Part shown: piece by piece, positions 1 to 11,016 of the stretch
Position numbering within the stretch: position 1 is the stretch's first letter
Layout: each line of letters starts with the position of its first letter
Assembly (NCBI GenBank): GCA_013399875.1
Contig: VXAZ01003260.1
Span: forward strand, 372,001 to 436,000
DNA length: 64,000 nt
From: Gymnorhina tibicen
Lineage: Eukaryota; Chordata; Aves; Passeriformes; Artamidae
Direction: 5' to 3'
Position numbers and translations under genes: made by a program
The notes under the pieces: generated by a model
What the model was told of the DNA's origin: nothing
What the model saw: only the letters and a program-made list of their open reading frames with translations
Databases searched by the model: none

Positions 1-1694
1 CTAACCTGCTGTGGTTCAGGACACCAGCCTTCAACTCACGTCTCTGTTTATCAGGATTTGCATTCTAATTTCTTTGGGTACAAAGCCAAGTATTTCTCTG
101 CATGTTGCCTTCCTGTGGGCTTCTTAATTGATCAGAGGTTTAGCTGTAGTGTTCTGACCTGGGAAATATGTCTCCTTGAGCAGTGCTTGCTGTAGCACAA
201 TGCTGAAGATTTGTCTGAACATTTAAGATGCTTTTGTGTTAGATGTGGTAAGAAACTTCTTCTTTCTGGACCATTGCCCATAAAGCAAAATCAGTTCTGG
301 TAAGTGCAAAATTATATTGGCGTAAGGGATTTTTAAGCTTTGAAGCATAACACTGTTTAGAAATAATCAAGAAACATGCAGAGAACAGAAAATGACCCTT
401 AACTAGTAAATGAAGACCAGAGTCTCAACTTCTTGTGCCAAATGAGTTTCTGAGGAATGTATAATTCATTTCAGTAACTTTGTGCTTTCCATTGCAGGGT
501 TTTTTTATACAGTGTATTACCTTGTTAAAATATCTTTATGCCATCTCCTAAATGCTACTGTTTAGCAAGGCTTAGGAAAATACATTGACACATTTAAATC
601 CTCTGACTGCAATAAATTTTAACTGCAAATCCAACACTACAACAGAATTTGTAGGGTTCAGCTGACCAAATGTTGGTGCCACCTTTGTAAATATCTCTAC
701 CTAAGCTAGCTCCCTTGTGTTCCTTTTATATTCAAAGCGAAAAGAAGGTACTTCTAGTGCACAGTTTGTATAATTTTGAAGTAGACATCTGAAAAGATGA
801 GCTATTTCCTCAAAGTGCCAATTTCTTCCCAAACTGATGGCAGGGACAGGCTAGACTGGCTATCTCTCATATTGACATCTACTTTGTGCAAACTGCAGGG
901 TTTGGTGACATGAATCCTACACCTTGTTCATGCCCCTAGGTTGTTCTGGAGCTTCATTATTCAGGCCCCTGTTCCACTGTTCCTGTTGTATAACTTCAGG
1001 CACCCCATTGAATTCAACTTGATTTTGTATGGTTCTCTCATTAGAATATGGGGAGACAAAGAATAAAAGATAATATCAATCTTTAAAAAAACCCAGCAGA
1101 ATACCAGTTAACAATAATTCCTGGGCATGAAAGTAAAATCACAGTAAAATCTGGAAGAAGAAGGAAGTGCAAATAGGATTTCAGTGGATAAATATAGTAA
1201 TAATTACCATCCTTATGCAATAGCAAAAAAATAACCACATTTCACATTTCAGGGGCAACTTCAGTTGAGGCTGATGTGATGCCTTCACAGAAGAGGGCAT
1301 CTTTCATCTGCAGAATTAAACTCTTAAAGTCTTCCTCCTATAAAAAGAGGAAAAACAGTGTTTTAATGATGGTTTAAATGTTCACCTAGAAATCTTACTA
1401 TGCCTGCTATCCTGAAGATTTCCCTTGTACTGGGATCAGTTGTCCCACCACATGGAGTCAGTTTGGGCTATTGTATTTCTAACTTTAGCAGCTAATTCTC
1501 TTTTTCTGAAAGCTTCATTGCACCTATTTCCTTCAGCAATTGCTTTGGGAATCCTCCCAAAGGTAAATCAGTATTATGGTTGTTAGAAGGGCAAAGTAGT
1601 ATACAGAGTAGTAAATGGTGGTATAGAACCGAATAAAAAGTTAAATGGAAAAAAATGCAAAAAGAAGATTGAATAAACTCATTGGAAAGAAGAT
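1..1694. other. Unique AT-rich sequence, no gene seen
   Basis: This stretch has no recognisable repeat family, no long open frame and no convincing exon. The composition is AT-rich with few CpG dinucleotides, as in vertebrate non-coding DNA. Short A and T runs occur but no microsatellite of note. Confidence 0.5.
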
Positions 1695-1960
1695 ATCACA
1701 GAATCTCAGAATGGTTGAGATGGGAAGGGACCTCTGGAAGTCATTTGGTCCAATCACTGCTCAAGCAGGGCCACCTAGAGCAGGTGGCAGAGGACTATGT
1801 ACTTGTCTTCTGAGTGTATTCAAGGATGAAGATTCCATATCTCCCTGGACAAACTGTGCCAGTGCTCAGTCACCTTCACAGGGAAAAGATGTTTTCTGCT
1901 GTTCAGAAAGAACCTTCTGCATTTTGGTTTGTGCCTATTGCCTCTGGTTCAATACACCTA
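1695..1960 (-). mobile_element. CR1 LINE 3'-end fragment
   Basis: The segment opens with the reverse complement of the CR1 3' terminus (TCACAGAATCTCAGAATGG). It then has the typical run corresponding to 'gggaagggacctctggaagtc', 'tggtccaa' and 'ctcaagcagggccacctagagcaggt', which is the 3' tail of many avian CR1 copies. The insert is therefore on the minus strand and 5'-truncated, as is usual for CR1. It contains only the 3' untranslated region and the extreme end of the second open reading frame. The far boundary near 1960 is approximate, because similarity fades after the stretch 'gcctctggttc'. A plus-strand open frame crosses it by chance. Confidence 0.85.
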
Positions 1961-4084
1961 GTCAAAGAAATGAGCTGTACAGGAAAGTGATGGCAGAAGA
2001 AAAAAATACAAATTCTATTGGAAAAGAATGGACAAAATTTGAGAGTATCACCTGTCCACTGCTCAGAAGAGTGGAACCAAAATGGTAAAACCAGAAGGAT
2101 TGTTGTTAATGAAGTAAGATCACTGAAACTACATAAAATGGGAAAATGAAATAAGCAAGTATGAGATAACATCAAACACATTGTTAACTTGCAAAATCTA
2201 CCCAAAACTGATATAGGAAAAAAATTCTCTGAATTTTACTTTTTTTTTCCCCCATGGTTTCATTATTGATGACATTTGTACTGTCTCTGTTTGGACACTT
2301 TTTTTATTGTAGTCTGGCAAAAAACTTCTGCCAATATGCTATTGTGTATATATCTTCTTCTATATCAAATTAAGTTTTTTTCCTGAATAACTCCAGCATT
2401 ATTTATATTTTCTCTTTTTTTTCTGCATTTTTTTTGCTGATCCCTACTTTATTCTCACTCTAGGCATATTTTTCCATTTATCTTTGCCTCCCTCATGCTG
2501 TACTCTCTGTACTCCACCATGTTTGTATTGCACAAATTACCAGTTCTTCACCATTTCTCACCTTCCATCTGTTTTTCCTTAATATGTAAGCCAAGAGATG
2601 GCTGCTGCAAGACTGTTATCTAACCTTAAATTCATAGTATTATCTGTTACATTAAAATGTGCTGTTTGATGTGGATAATAAACTCCTGGATCCAGTTTGT
2701 TTTCCCATACGGAGTAATCAGTGATTCAGATTCAGACTGTGTGTTCCAAATGAATCACCTGTATGGAGACGCAAATGTAAATGTTGCCTAAAAAGAGGAT
2801 TAGTGTCTTTCCTTGGCAATACATCACATTATACCTACCGTAAAAACACCAGATTTCCAAACATAGAAGACCTATTCTAAAAATTAAAAAATACCACATG
2901 GAAAAGCTATGCATTTCTTAATAAAGTGTATCATATTAACGTCTATCATAAAATGTAAAATGTGTCATATTAACAATTTCCTTGGTTTTTTGTGATTCAC
3001 AATGAAGCATGTTGTTTTGGCAGGAAGTTCAGAAAGTAAAATGGTAATGTGACATTCATTATAACATTATAATTGGTCTTACTACACAAGTTGTAGCAGG
3101 AATCATATTCTTACAGAACTGAGCATTCAGAATTTAGTAGGTTCCAAAATCATAATAAGTAAATTAAGAGCTAAAGACAAATACCCTCAGAAATAATTTA
3201 AACTCATCTGTTAGACTTACTGCTTCTAATAGATCTGTACCATAGTTTTTAATCCATATTCTTCCTTCCTACCTATATCACAAATAAACTGATCGCCTTC
3301 AATAAAGTTAATGTGGAAAGTGTTGTTAGTTCAAGGAAATCCTGTCTACTCAAAAGTTCCTCCAAGCTGTCATTTTTATAGGAAATGATTTAGATGGTTT
3401 AGGGAATTTGGAAAGTTTTTATTTTAGTTTAGTTTAGTTTAGTTTCGTTTAGTTTGACTTCTAATCAGAAGTGTTTATTTTGAAAGGGAGAATGTCAGAG
3501 AAGTGTTAGTTAAGTTTAGGTTTTTGAGGAGTGTTTGTAGGTAGTAAGTGGAGTCCATGGTCTATTCTACAGATTCAGATTAGCCCAAAACCCCAAGATC
3601 AGATAAGACTCTATTTGCTCTGTTTTGCCTGTTGTTTTCTTGCGCAGTCTATGCTGAAATAATGCTTGAGGTAGAACATGTCTGTTCCAGGTAAAGCTCC
3701 TATTGACTCCCTAGTCAGGAAGATGATTGTGGAAACTAATGGTCTTCTGAAGTAGAATGACTATGTTTGTTCTGTGACTTGGTGCCACATGTAAAATGGC
3801 CCTGCTTGCTATTGCTATTTTGTCAGACTAAACTAGTCTTTTTTCACTTCAAAGAGATTCTTCTTAACTCTGTTTCAAAGCCCATGAAGAAATGTTTTAT
3901 CAAAGGCTTTATCAGTATGGTGGAAGCAGATTTTCTGAGAAACCCTATTGACTTTTTGAGTCAATTATTCTGTTAAAGCTGCTTGTATGGTTTTCATAAC
4001 ATGAACTTTACAGAAGAGAGGTAATGTTGCTATTTTCTGGCATGCTGAAGGTTTTTATGTGGTTACCTACATTATTGTTTTTAG
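1961..4084. other. Unique AT-rich sequence, no gene seen
   Basis: No gene or interspersed repeat is recognised here. It holds several T-rich tracts (around 2240-2450) and the short pentanucleotide repeat listed separately near 3423. Open frames are short and show no splice-site context. Confidence 0.45.
3423..3455. repeat. (AGTTT)n microsatellite, one interrupted unit
   Basis: About six copies of the pentamer AGTTT/TTTAG occur in tandem, with one unit changed to CGTTT. It is a short simple repeat with no sign of function. Confidence 0.85.
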
Positions 4085-4445
4085 AATTGTGGAGTATTTG
4101 AGGCTGTAAGATGCCTCTGGAGATGATCTACTTCACCTCTCCTCCTCAAGGCAGTATCACCTAAAGCTGGTCACCCAGGTGCTTTTCCCGTTATGTTTGG
4201 AATATCTCCAAGGAGGAAGACTACACAGCCTCTCTGGGAAACCTATGCCAGTGTTTGACTTCCCTCACAGTAAAAGGATCACCTCCTTTGATGTGCCCTT
4301 AATGCAGCCCAGAAGGCAGTTTGTCTCCTTTGCCACTGGGCGCATTGATGGCTCATGGTCAGCTTGTTGTCCACCAGCTCCCTGAGTCATTTTCTGCAGA
4401 ACTGCTTTCAAGCCAGGCAGACCAGGCCTGTCCTGGTGCAGGCAC
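4085..4445 (-). mobile_element. Old CR1 LINE fragment with internal deletion
   Basis: Read on the plus strand this is the reverse complement of a CR1 3' part. It runs from 'cctctggagatgatctact', through 'aatatctccaaggaggaagactac' and 'cctctctgggaaacctatgccagtg', to 'cacagtaaa'. It then jumps directly to sequence from inside the reverse-transcriptase reading frame ('aggatcacctcc', 'gatggctcatggtcagcttg', 'ttgtccaccag'). Several hundred bases of the element that normally lie between these blocks are missing. Divergence is high, so this is an old copy. Both boundaries are approximate. Confidence 0.75.
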
Positions 4446-4679
4446 TAGCAGTACCAGTGTTTATGCTCTGGAATAATGTGAAGAAAGGTGGATTAATCAT
4501 TTAATTGTGTGACATCTAGAGGAGCAAAATACTCAGAATATTTTTCTGGCTGAAGACAGCAGTAAATCCACTCCCTTACTTTTCTCTACTTACCCCCAAA
4601 TAAACCCATGTTGCCCAACCTTTCTTTGCATGTTGTGTGCCTGAAGTTGACTCATCCAATTTATCGAAATCTACCTTGT

Positions 4680-5640
4680 ATTAGGGATCCCAAAATTGCA
4701 CAGAATACTCTGGATGCAGTCTCAGATGCTGTGTACAGAAGGATCACTTCCCTTATTTTGCTGACCTCACTTTCTAATGCAGCCCAGTAATAATTTCTAA
4801 TGCATTTGACCTTCATTGCTCACTTCTCTGCACAACTGATCTTCTTCAACCAGTTTTGTTACCCAGTGACATTCCATCCCAGACACAGGACTTGCATTTG
4901 CTCTTGTTGAACTTTCTGTGTTTCCAGTCAGCCCATTTCTCCAGCCTCTCGATGGAGAGAGTGACTCCATGTTCTCTTGTTCTCTCCCTGAACAGCAGCC
5001 CTGCCCTCAAGCATCCTGGCTTTGCAATTTTCCACTGGCTTCCTCATGGTGTGTTCTGTCTCTTTGTTCAGGTTTTCAATAAAAATATCCTTCACAGAAG
5101 TGACCCCCAAGGAACACTGCTACCAGTTGGACTTCATGCCATTGATCACGATCCTTTAAGTGCAGCAGTCCAACTAATTCTCCACCAGTGTTATAGTCCA
5201 CCTACTGAAACCATATCACCACTTTGCTTAAAGGATAGAATAGGAGACCACCCTGAAAACTGTAGCAAATACAGGCTAAATGACATCCAGAGCTTTCCCA
5301 TCAGCTGCACAGCTGATTGTCTCATCATAGAAAGCTATTAAGTTGCTCAAGCAGAGCAACTTGCCCTTTCTAAATCAGTACTGATTAAATTAGTACCCAG
5401 TCACCTTGAGTCCATCATATGCCCCAAATAAAGAATCCAGGAGGCTTTGCTCCATAAAGTCCTCACTAACATTAGAACGTTTGTTTTGTAGTTGTTCAGT
5501 TCTTCTTAATTTCCTGAGTCTGATGTTTGTATTTTATCAGTCACCAGGAACCTTCCATGATTGCCACAACCTTTCTATGATCCTGTAGTGCAGCTTTGCA
5601 GTGACACTGGTCAGTTCCCTCAGCACTGTCTTGTTTACTG
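4680..5640 (-). mobile_element. Old CR1 LINE fragment covering the reverse-transcriptase region
   Basis: This ancient copy is again on the minus strand. Landmarks of CR1 in reverse complement occur in order: 'ttgcacagaatactctggatg', 'aggatcacttccc', 'gcagcccag', 'caggacttgcatttgctcttgttgaac', 'cagcctctcgatgg', 'caataaaaatatcctt' and 'cccccaaggaaca'. Near 5340-5460 come 'agcaacttgccc' and 'aggaggctttgctccat', and near 5617 'gtcagttccctcag'. These correspond to the middle of the second open reading frame. Many indels and stops show it is dead. The 161-codon frame on the opposite strand (4856-5341) is an antisense artefact of this element. It repeats in part the content of the fragment at 4085-4445, so two insertions or a duplication are involved. 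Confidence 0.75.
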
Positions 5641-7096
5641 AAAAAACTCCTTCATCTTAGATGCTGTGCTTTAGTATACGTAGTTCTGCTTCTCTCCTCC
5701 TCCCTGTACACATACACATCAGGAAAGAGAGAAATGTACAAATTAATGTAGAGAAATTCCAAGGCAGTGATAGAAAAATACAGATCTTCAAGAAAATTTT
5801 AGAAGAGAACACAGCTTAGATTCCTGGACTTTTTGAAGTCAAAGGGAGTTTTGAAGTTTACTTCAATGGATCAAAAATTTCACTCACGTGTGTTTGTGAC
5901 TGTAAAATTTGGAACTTAAGCTTCCTTTGAATCAAGTGTAGAAATTTCTTTGAATGTTGTTCTAAAGTTTTAGAGAGAAAAAATTGGAACTGGAAAAAAA
6001 ATAAAAGAACTGAGAAATGGGAACATTCATAGTTTTTTTTTCTGTAAACTCTTGTCTAATTCTGTTAAAAAAAATGGGGTGTGACCTTCATGAAAGTTAA
6101 TTTCAATTTTTTGTATGACAGCAGATATTTATAATGGGTTAATTTTAACCATTCATGTGACTCTGTTCATACAACTTTGGTTAATAAAGCTAGATACAGC
6201 TGCAAACATAAAAAGAAAGAAAATTTTTCCTAAATATATACTCCACTAGTCACATTTACTGAACTGTAAGACATGCTTCTACAAACTCTTAAAAAAAGGA
6301 AAAGATTAGTTTTGATCCATGTGAAATAGTAAATTCAGCTGAAAAGGCATAGAAATGATTATGCTAGCGCAACTGGGCTCTTAATCCAGTCTGTTTAATA
6401 GAAACTGAAAAAGAACACATTCTATTTTCAATATTTGAAAATTGCTTGTTTGGGGAGAGTTATTTTTGCTGTTGGCAACAGTTTAGTTAGGATCTGGTTT
6501 TGTAAAATTTCAGTTCTGCAACACATATTTAGAACCAATGTGTTAACATTTGTTTGGTTGTTCAAATAATGCTTATTTTACCTCATATTAAGTCGTCTGA
6601 TCAACTCAGAGAATTTTTTTCACCCTGTACCTCAATATAAAAACTAATAGTGATGGTATGACTTTCTCACCAACTTTTCCTTTGGAAGCAATGGGTCTTG
6701 TTTTGTTACCTGGCATGGAGAAACTAGGCAAGGAGAGTGAGACAAAGAGCCTTTTATCATGGACTAGTATGGCATGTGCCATGTTCATGCCATGCCTATC
6801 TCATGGACTTCCTTCTTGTGAGTATTAAGTATGTCCAAGCAGTCTGTCTGAAACCCATGGTGAAGATCCTGCTTGGAAAGGCAAATTTCTTAGTGATGAT
6901 GTGTCTTATGGAAGTGCCTCCAGACCTCTTCCAGAGTTTCAAAGAATTCCTCAGAATTGTCTAGCATACACATTTCTTTCCTACTGTGAAAAAATGGGTA
7001 TGGAAACCACTGAAACATCTAATTTTGCTACGCTGTCATCTGTTCATGTAATTAGATCGTTGCAGGGTAGTGGTGTTTGGGTAGGACAGGATTTGG
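5641..7096. other. Unique AT-rich sequence, no gene seen
   Basis: No repeat family or gene recognised. If the ITIH-like segment just beyond 7097 is a real exon, its final exon would have to lie in this stretch on the minus strand. I looked for the conserved cysteine-tryptophan-phenylalanine motif typical of the last ITIH exon and did not find it. Confidence 0.4.
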
Positions 7097-7501
7097 TTAC
7101 CTAAAAGTAATTTTGCCCTTGCCATTTGACACACTCTGTTGATCTAAGCCCACTACATGGGGCTGGAAAAGATGATACACTTCAGAGAGATTTGCACCCT
7201 TCTTTCTTCTCAGTAGGAAACCCAGGATACCAGTGGCAGGTAAAATGGCCCAAACTTCCACCACTGCATATCTAAATCCTATATTGAGTGGTTGGACAGC
7301 TGAATCACTCTTTAGTCTCAGGGACAGTGTCTGCATCTCTGCAGAGTAAAGCAGTTTAACCACCTGGATTTCGGTGGTCATAACCTCTAAATCAATCCCA
7401 CTCTGGTTGCCTTGACTCCCATTAAAGACAACTCTTCTAAAGTGAGATTCCCCTGCACTATTTGATATGTTTGCCTTCAGATATTTTGCATCCTTTTGCA
7501 T
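7097..7501 (-). pseudogene. Possible ITIH-like C-terminal segment (decayed or diverged)
   Basis: This 134-codon open segment resembles the C-terminal domain of inter-alpha-trypsin inhibitor heavy chains, secreted plasma and matrix proteins that bind hyaluronan. Landmarks in family order are a beta-strand pattern IDLEVMTTEI (residues 36-45), then a V-x-V-W core (81-84), P88, LGF at 93-95, S106, H110 and QP at 113-114, and a final GKGKITFR. Functional members have H-G-L-L-G-Q-F after the histidine; here it is shortened to H-L-F, which argues for decay. The stop follows a plausible splice donor on the minus strand (TTTTAG|GTAACC, first intron base at 7100). The likely partner is the segment at 9246-9719. 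The match is from memory of the family, not from a search, and chance cannot be excluded. Confidence 0.4.
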
Positions 7502-9245
7502 TCCTGTTTCTTGTTAGTCGTTATTAAGGGATGCCACATATATATGTCTGATTTTTGTGTATTCCATCCCATTTGTGTTTGGTGGCTCAGTGGTGTGGTG
7601 CATCTTAACAATGCAGATTGGTTTTGACACAGAAAGTACTGAATCTTGTTGTCAACAAGATGGATGATACATCAAATTTATTGTCTTCCAAATAATGAGT
7701 GAAAAGAGAGTCTGTCATAACCTACCTGCATGTTTTGTAGATTACAAAGCATTCCAATTTTTTTTTTTTGTGATGGTTTGCTATTATTACTTATCACACC
7801 ATAATTATGGCTACTTACATTGCTTTTCCAATTTCTGTCCCTCATATTTAGCATGTATTATTCTTCCCTGATTAATACTGATATTGTGCAGCATAATGAT
7901 TAAGTAAATATGCATATTTCAGTAAATTAGCCCTTCCCTCTAGCTAAAGAGGACTGGAAAAGAAGTATAATATGATAGAAATTGAAGTCATTGCTCAAAC
8001 ATCAAACATTAAGAACTTGTTAAATTTCTGGCTCAGGTGAACTGGATGTAATATACCTGCATGCAAAAATTAAACCCACGGTAATAATCTAGAGGAGTGT
8101 GAGGAGTAAATTTCCCCACTTTTCTTGTTCTTTGTTTTATATATATATACGAAATACCTAGATGTAACTCCATGCTGTAGTTTTATTTAGGATTTGTAAG
8201 TTTCTTAATGTGAAGATGGTTTCTGACATATATATGTATAAATAACTGATGCAGTTTTTGTTCAGTATAGTAATCCTACTCTGATGTAAAAGCTTTTTCT
8301 TTCATTAGTAAGGATTTACATTCTCCATGTAGAAAGCCCAATAAAGATATTATTTTTCATTAGCTTGATTTTGTATTAAACCAAGTTATATTAATCAGCT
8401 TGCAGACATTCTCAGCATGTCTAAAAGTAATTAAAGTAAGTATGTACCTTATGATATGAAGTTTATTCATAGATTTTGATTTAGCAGCTTTGCCAGTAGT
8501 CAAAGGATCAGAACATCAGTAGAAAGCTGAAGAAGAAAACACTGTGTGAAGAAACATATCCTACTCCATTAGAAAAGGTAAACAAGTAAGAGTGAAGACA
8601 GAAAACACAGATTTGTGTTTGGGCCTACTTCATTTCCCTAGCCCATTTCTAAAACCAGTCCTTCCCTGCTTATCTTACTTCTAAGGACTGATTAACGAAT
8701 GCATTTTTAAATACTCAGACTATTTAAATCAGTTAGCATAGAAAGTTTTTTTGCATAATTCTGCTTAAGAACTGCATGTTCTTTTTTCATTTAAATTTTT
8801 AATGCAAAGCACTACCTTGTCTAAATAAAATTAGAAAAAAACCCAGGTTTATCAGGCATAATGCCATAAGTCTGCTTTGGAAATGGAAAAGGCTCATGCA
8901 GAATTTCCTACAGGAGTGGAAAATGATGCAGTGCAATTATTCTTTAACAAAAATAAGCAAAACCCCACAAAAAGTCTTAAAAATATAATCAGGCTTTTTG
9001 CTGTAAGCTACAGCAGTGAATATGTAACAAAGGGGCTCTGCTGTTAACCTTTTTATTTTTTAGATGGAGTTGGAAAACTCTCCCTGTCCAAAGGCCCTGT
9101 TTCACAGGCTGCTTTCCAAGGACTCGCTGACCTTGGCGAGAATGAGGTGCGGTATTTCTGTAACTGCAAAGGAATGGGACATCAGTTTGCTGGAGCCACA
9201 CACACGTGGTTTATTTTACTGTTGATATCTAAAGTAACTAAGACT
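7502..9245. other. AT-rich gap between the two ITIH-like segments
   Basis: If 7097-7501 and 9246-9719 belong to one gene, the von Willebrand A domain and linker should map here on the minus strand. I see no MIDAS-type D-x-S-x-S motif and no long open frame; the sequence is AT-rich with a short (TA)n at 8138-8149. On the plus strand a good splice acceptor (a T-rich tract ending in TTTTTTAG) precedes an open stretch from about 9063 to 9200, but I do not recognise its product. Confidence 0.35.
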
Positions 9246-9719
9246 CTAAAGATCAAACCTAAAATTCTGATTTACAACGAAATATTGAAAGGCATACATG
9301 CAAAACGCTTTGATGTTTTCCATCTGAAAATCAGCAGCCTTAGTTGATTCCGTCAGGAGTGACGAAGTGGTCTTCACAGCAACTAAGAAACCGGTTGCTG
9401 TAATGGTAACACAACTGGAAGCATCAGAGATGAAAATTCCATTTTGTTGCACCAGCAACGGCAGGCTGAACACAGATGGGAAAAGCATGTTCTCTGGCTG
9501 TGACTTTTGCTTGAAAATGCTACCTGCAAAGAAACCCAGGTGGATGTTTGGACCATAGATAGTAACAGCCATCACTTCTACGTGTTTCCTTGAATTGCCA
9601 GATATCTCTATAGTGTACATACTGTAGATAATAAGCAGCTGTTTTTGCCTGTGTTTTGCCAAGTTTTTGGAAATTTCTGTATGGGTGACCCAGATAAGAA
9701 GAAAGAAAGAAAGCGTCAA
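9246..9719 (-). pseudogene. Possible ITIH-like VIT-region segment (decayed or diverged)
   Basis: This 157-codon open segment resembles the second half of the VIT domain of inter-alpha-trypsin inhibitor heavy chains and its link to the vWA domain. Matching landmarks in order are QLL..Y.MYTIEI (residues 27-39, where the family has E-E-L-L-x-x-x-x-G-x-Y-E), KHVEV at 45-49, IYGPNI at 54-59 (family I-x-E-P-x-G-I), QNGI at 92-95, and DFQMEN..AF..Y at 130-142, in the place of the hallmark D-I-Q-V-x-N-G-Y-F-V-H-Y-F. Spacing of about 100 residues between first and last landmark fits the family. The hallmark motif is badly eroded, which suggests relaxed selection. A possible acceptor (pyrimidine-rich tract ending ACCCATACAG) lies near residue 15. 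Function is not claimed. An alternative is a chance frame of unusual length. Confidence 0.45.
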
Positions 9720-10671
9720 ATCTTATTTGTTATGGTTGTATGACCAGACCTGCCTTCTCTTTCACTGCATTTTGTATTGTAAGAGAGAAAAACATTTTGT
9801 GTATCCATAGAAGCCCTTAGAAGAGAAGAACATTTTCCTCAACCTTGATTTTTTGCTTCATTTACAAATGTGTGGTATCTCTGCCTTGTCTATCCCATTT
9901 CTTCTCACTGTCTCCCCACCATTATGGGCTGCTTCCTTCATGTCCCACACATTGGCCTCTGAGAAATCCAGTAATAACTCATATTCTTTCTTTGCACACA
10001 GAAAGTTAAATAGCTGTGTCTTTTTTGCATTGACAGTTATTGATCAAGAAAATGTCATAACAGAGAGCAAGATATGACATTTTAGTACAACAAGATTCAA
10101 TAATCCTTTTTGTGATATTTCCCTGAGCTGGAGAATACTAATACAGAATGAAGGTGGAGGACAGAAACTGAGATGTGTCAGTGAAGCATAACAAATCCAC
10201 AGAAAGGGCTTAGTTTTACTGAAATTCATTTACTGTTTTATATCTGCAGTCATTCTAAGCAAAGTTACCTAAGGAACAAAATTGACACAAACACAATAGA
10301 TGCTCATTATGAATCAGAAAATTTATTCTGAGCTGAGACAGATTTGTTTAAAAAGTCTGAGACTGGCAATCCTGAAAGTAGCAGTTTTGTATGGTCTTTT
10401 AAGAAATATTTCTATTGTAATGGACACAAAGTTGAAACACGTTTGAATTCAACTTGTTAGTCCAGTTTGACAAGGAAAGCATGAGATCAGATATCAGCTA
10501 CCCTTCCCTTGGCTGGGAATCTGTGATGTGAAGACAAAAGGAGAACTAATACTGATAAATACTAATGTATTGAAAGAACAGACTTTTCCAGCATTTGTCC
10601 TGCTGCCTTATCTTAAGCTAGATGCTTTAAGCATAGCTAGTTTGAAGGAATACTCTGGCTGAGTGGTACAT
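9720..10671. other. Unique AT-rich sequence, no gene seen
   Basis: No repeat recognised. On the minus strand about 9908-10060 is open for roughly 50 codons, but I could not place it with confidence in the ITIH family or any other. Nothing else stands out. Confidence 0.35.
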
Positions 10672-11016
10672 CATTCCCTGCAGAGCTTGTTTCTTTCTGG
10701 GGTAGTGTGTAGGGGAGGTGCCCCAGACTTCTCACAAGAGCATGGCTGCAGGACAGGAGGCAACAGCCACAACTTGCAACAGGGGAAACTTTGACCAGGT
10801 ATTAGAAAAAAAAAAAATTCTGCGGGGGTGATTGGACATTGGCACAGATTATCCAGAGAGGCTGAGAAATCTTTGTTGTTGGAACACAATTGTCAGAACA
10901 CAATGAGGCGAGGCCCTGTGCTTGCTGAGCTAACCGACCCTCCTCTGAGCGGGCTTTGTACCAGATGACCTGCAGCATCCTGTCCAACTTTGGTTGCTCT
11001 GTGCTTCTGTGGATCC
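10672..11016 (+). mobile_element. CR1-type LINE 3' end, plus strand
   Basis: The end of the segment ('cctgcagcatcctgtccaactttggttgctctgtgcttctgtggatcc') is a mutated form of the CR1 terminus built on CTCTGTGATTCTGTGA. Upstream there is a run I recognise as a family of CR1-type 3' ends: 'ggggaggtgccccagact', 'catggctgcaggacaggaggcaac', 'gggtgattggacattggcacag' and 'tatccagagaggctgagaaatc'. It is 5'-truncated and carries an internal A-tract (10805-10817). The 5' boundary is approximate. Divergence from the pattern I know is modest. Confidence 0.65.

Noticed and set aside
1645..2088. 147-codon plus-strand open frame
   Set aside because: It runs through a minus-strand CR1 3' end and has no protein similarity of its own.
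4856..5341. 161-codon plus-strand open frame
   Set aside because: It lies antisense to an old CR1 reverse-transcriptase fragment. The frame is a by-product of that element.
9065..9200. Plus-strand exon after a T-rich acceptor
   Set aside because: No clear donor, no recognised product, and two frames are open at once. It is kept only as a remark in the gap entry.
7502..9245. von Willebrand A domain between the two ITIH-like segments
   Set aside because: I looked for the MIDAS motif and long open frames on the minus strand and found none.
9246..9719. von Willebrand D domain (mucin or tectorin type)
   Set aside because: The first impression came from the strand pattern around IYGPNI, but the cysteine and glycine landmarks of that domain are missing and the ITIH order fits better.
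9905..10080. Extra ITIH-like exon on the minus strand containing an E-Y-E-L-L-L motif
   Set aside because: It would duplicate the E-E-L-L landmark already assigned at 9246-9719, and a stop or splice must be assumed upstream. The resemblance is too weak.
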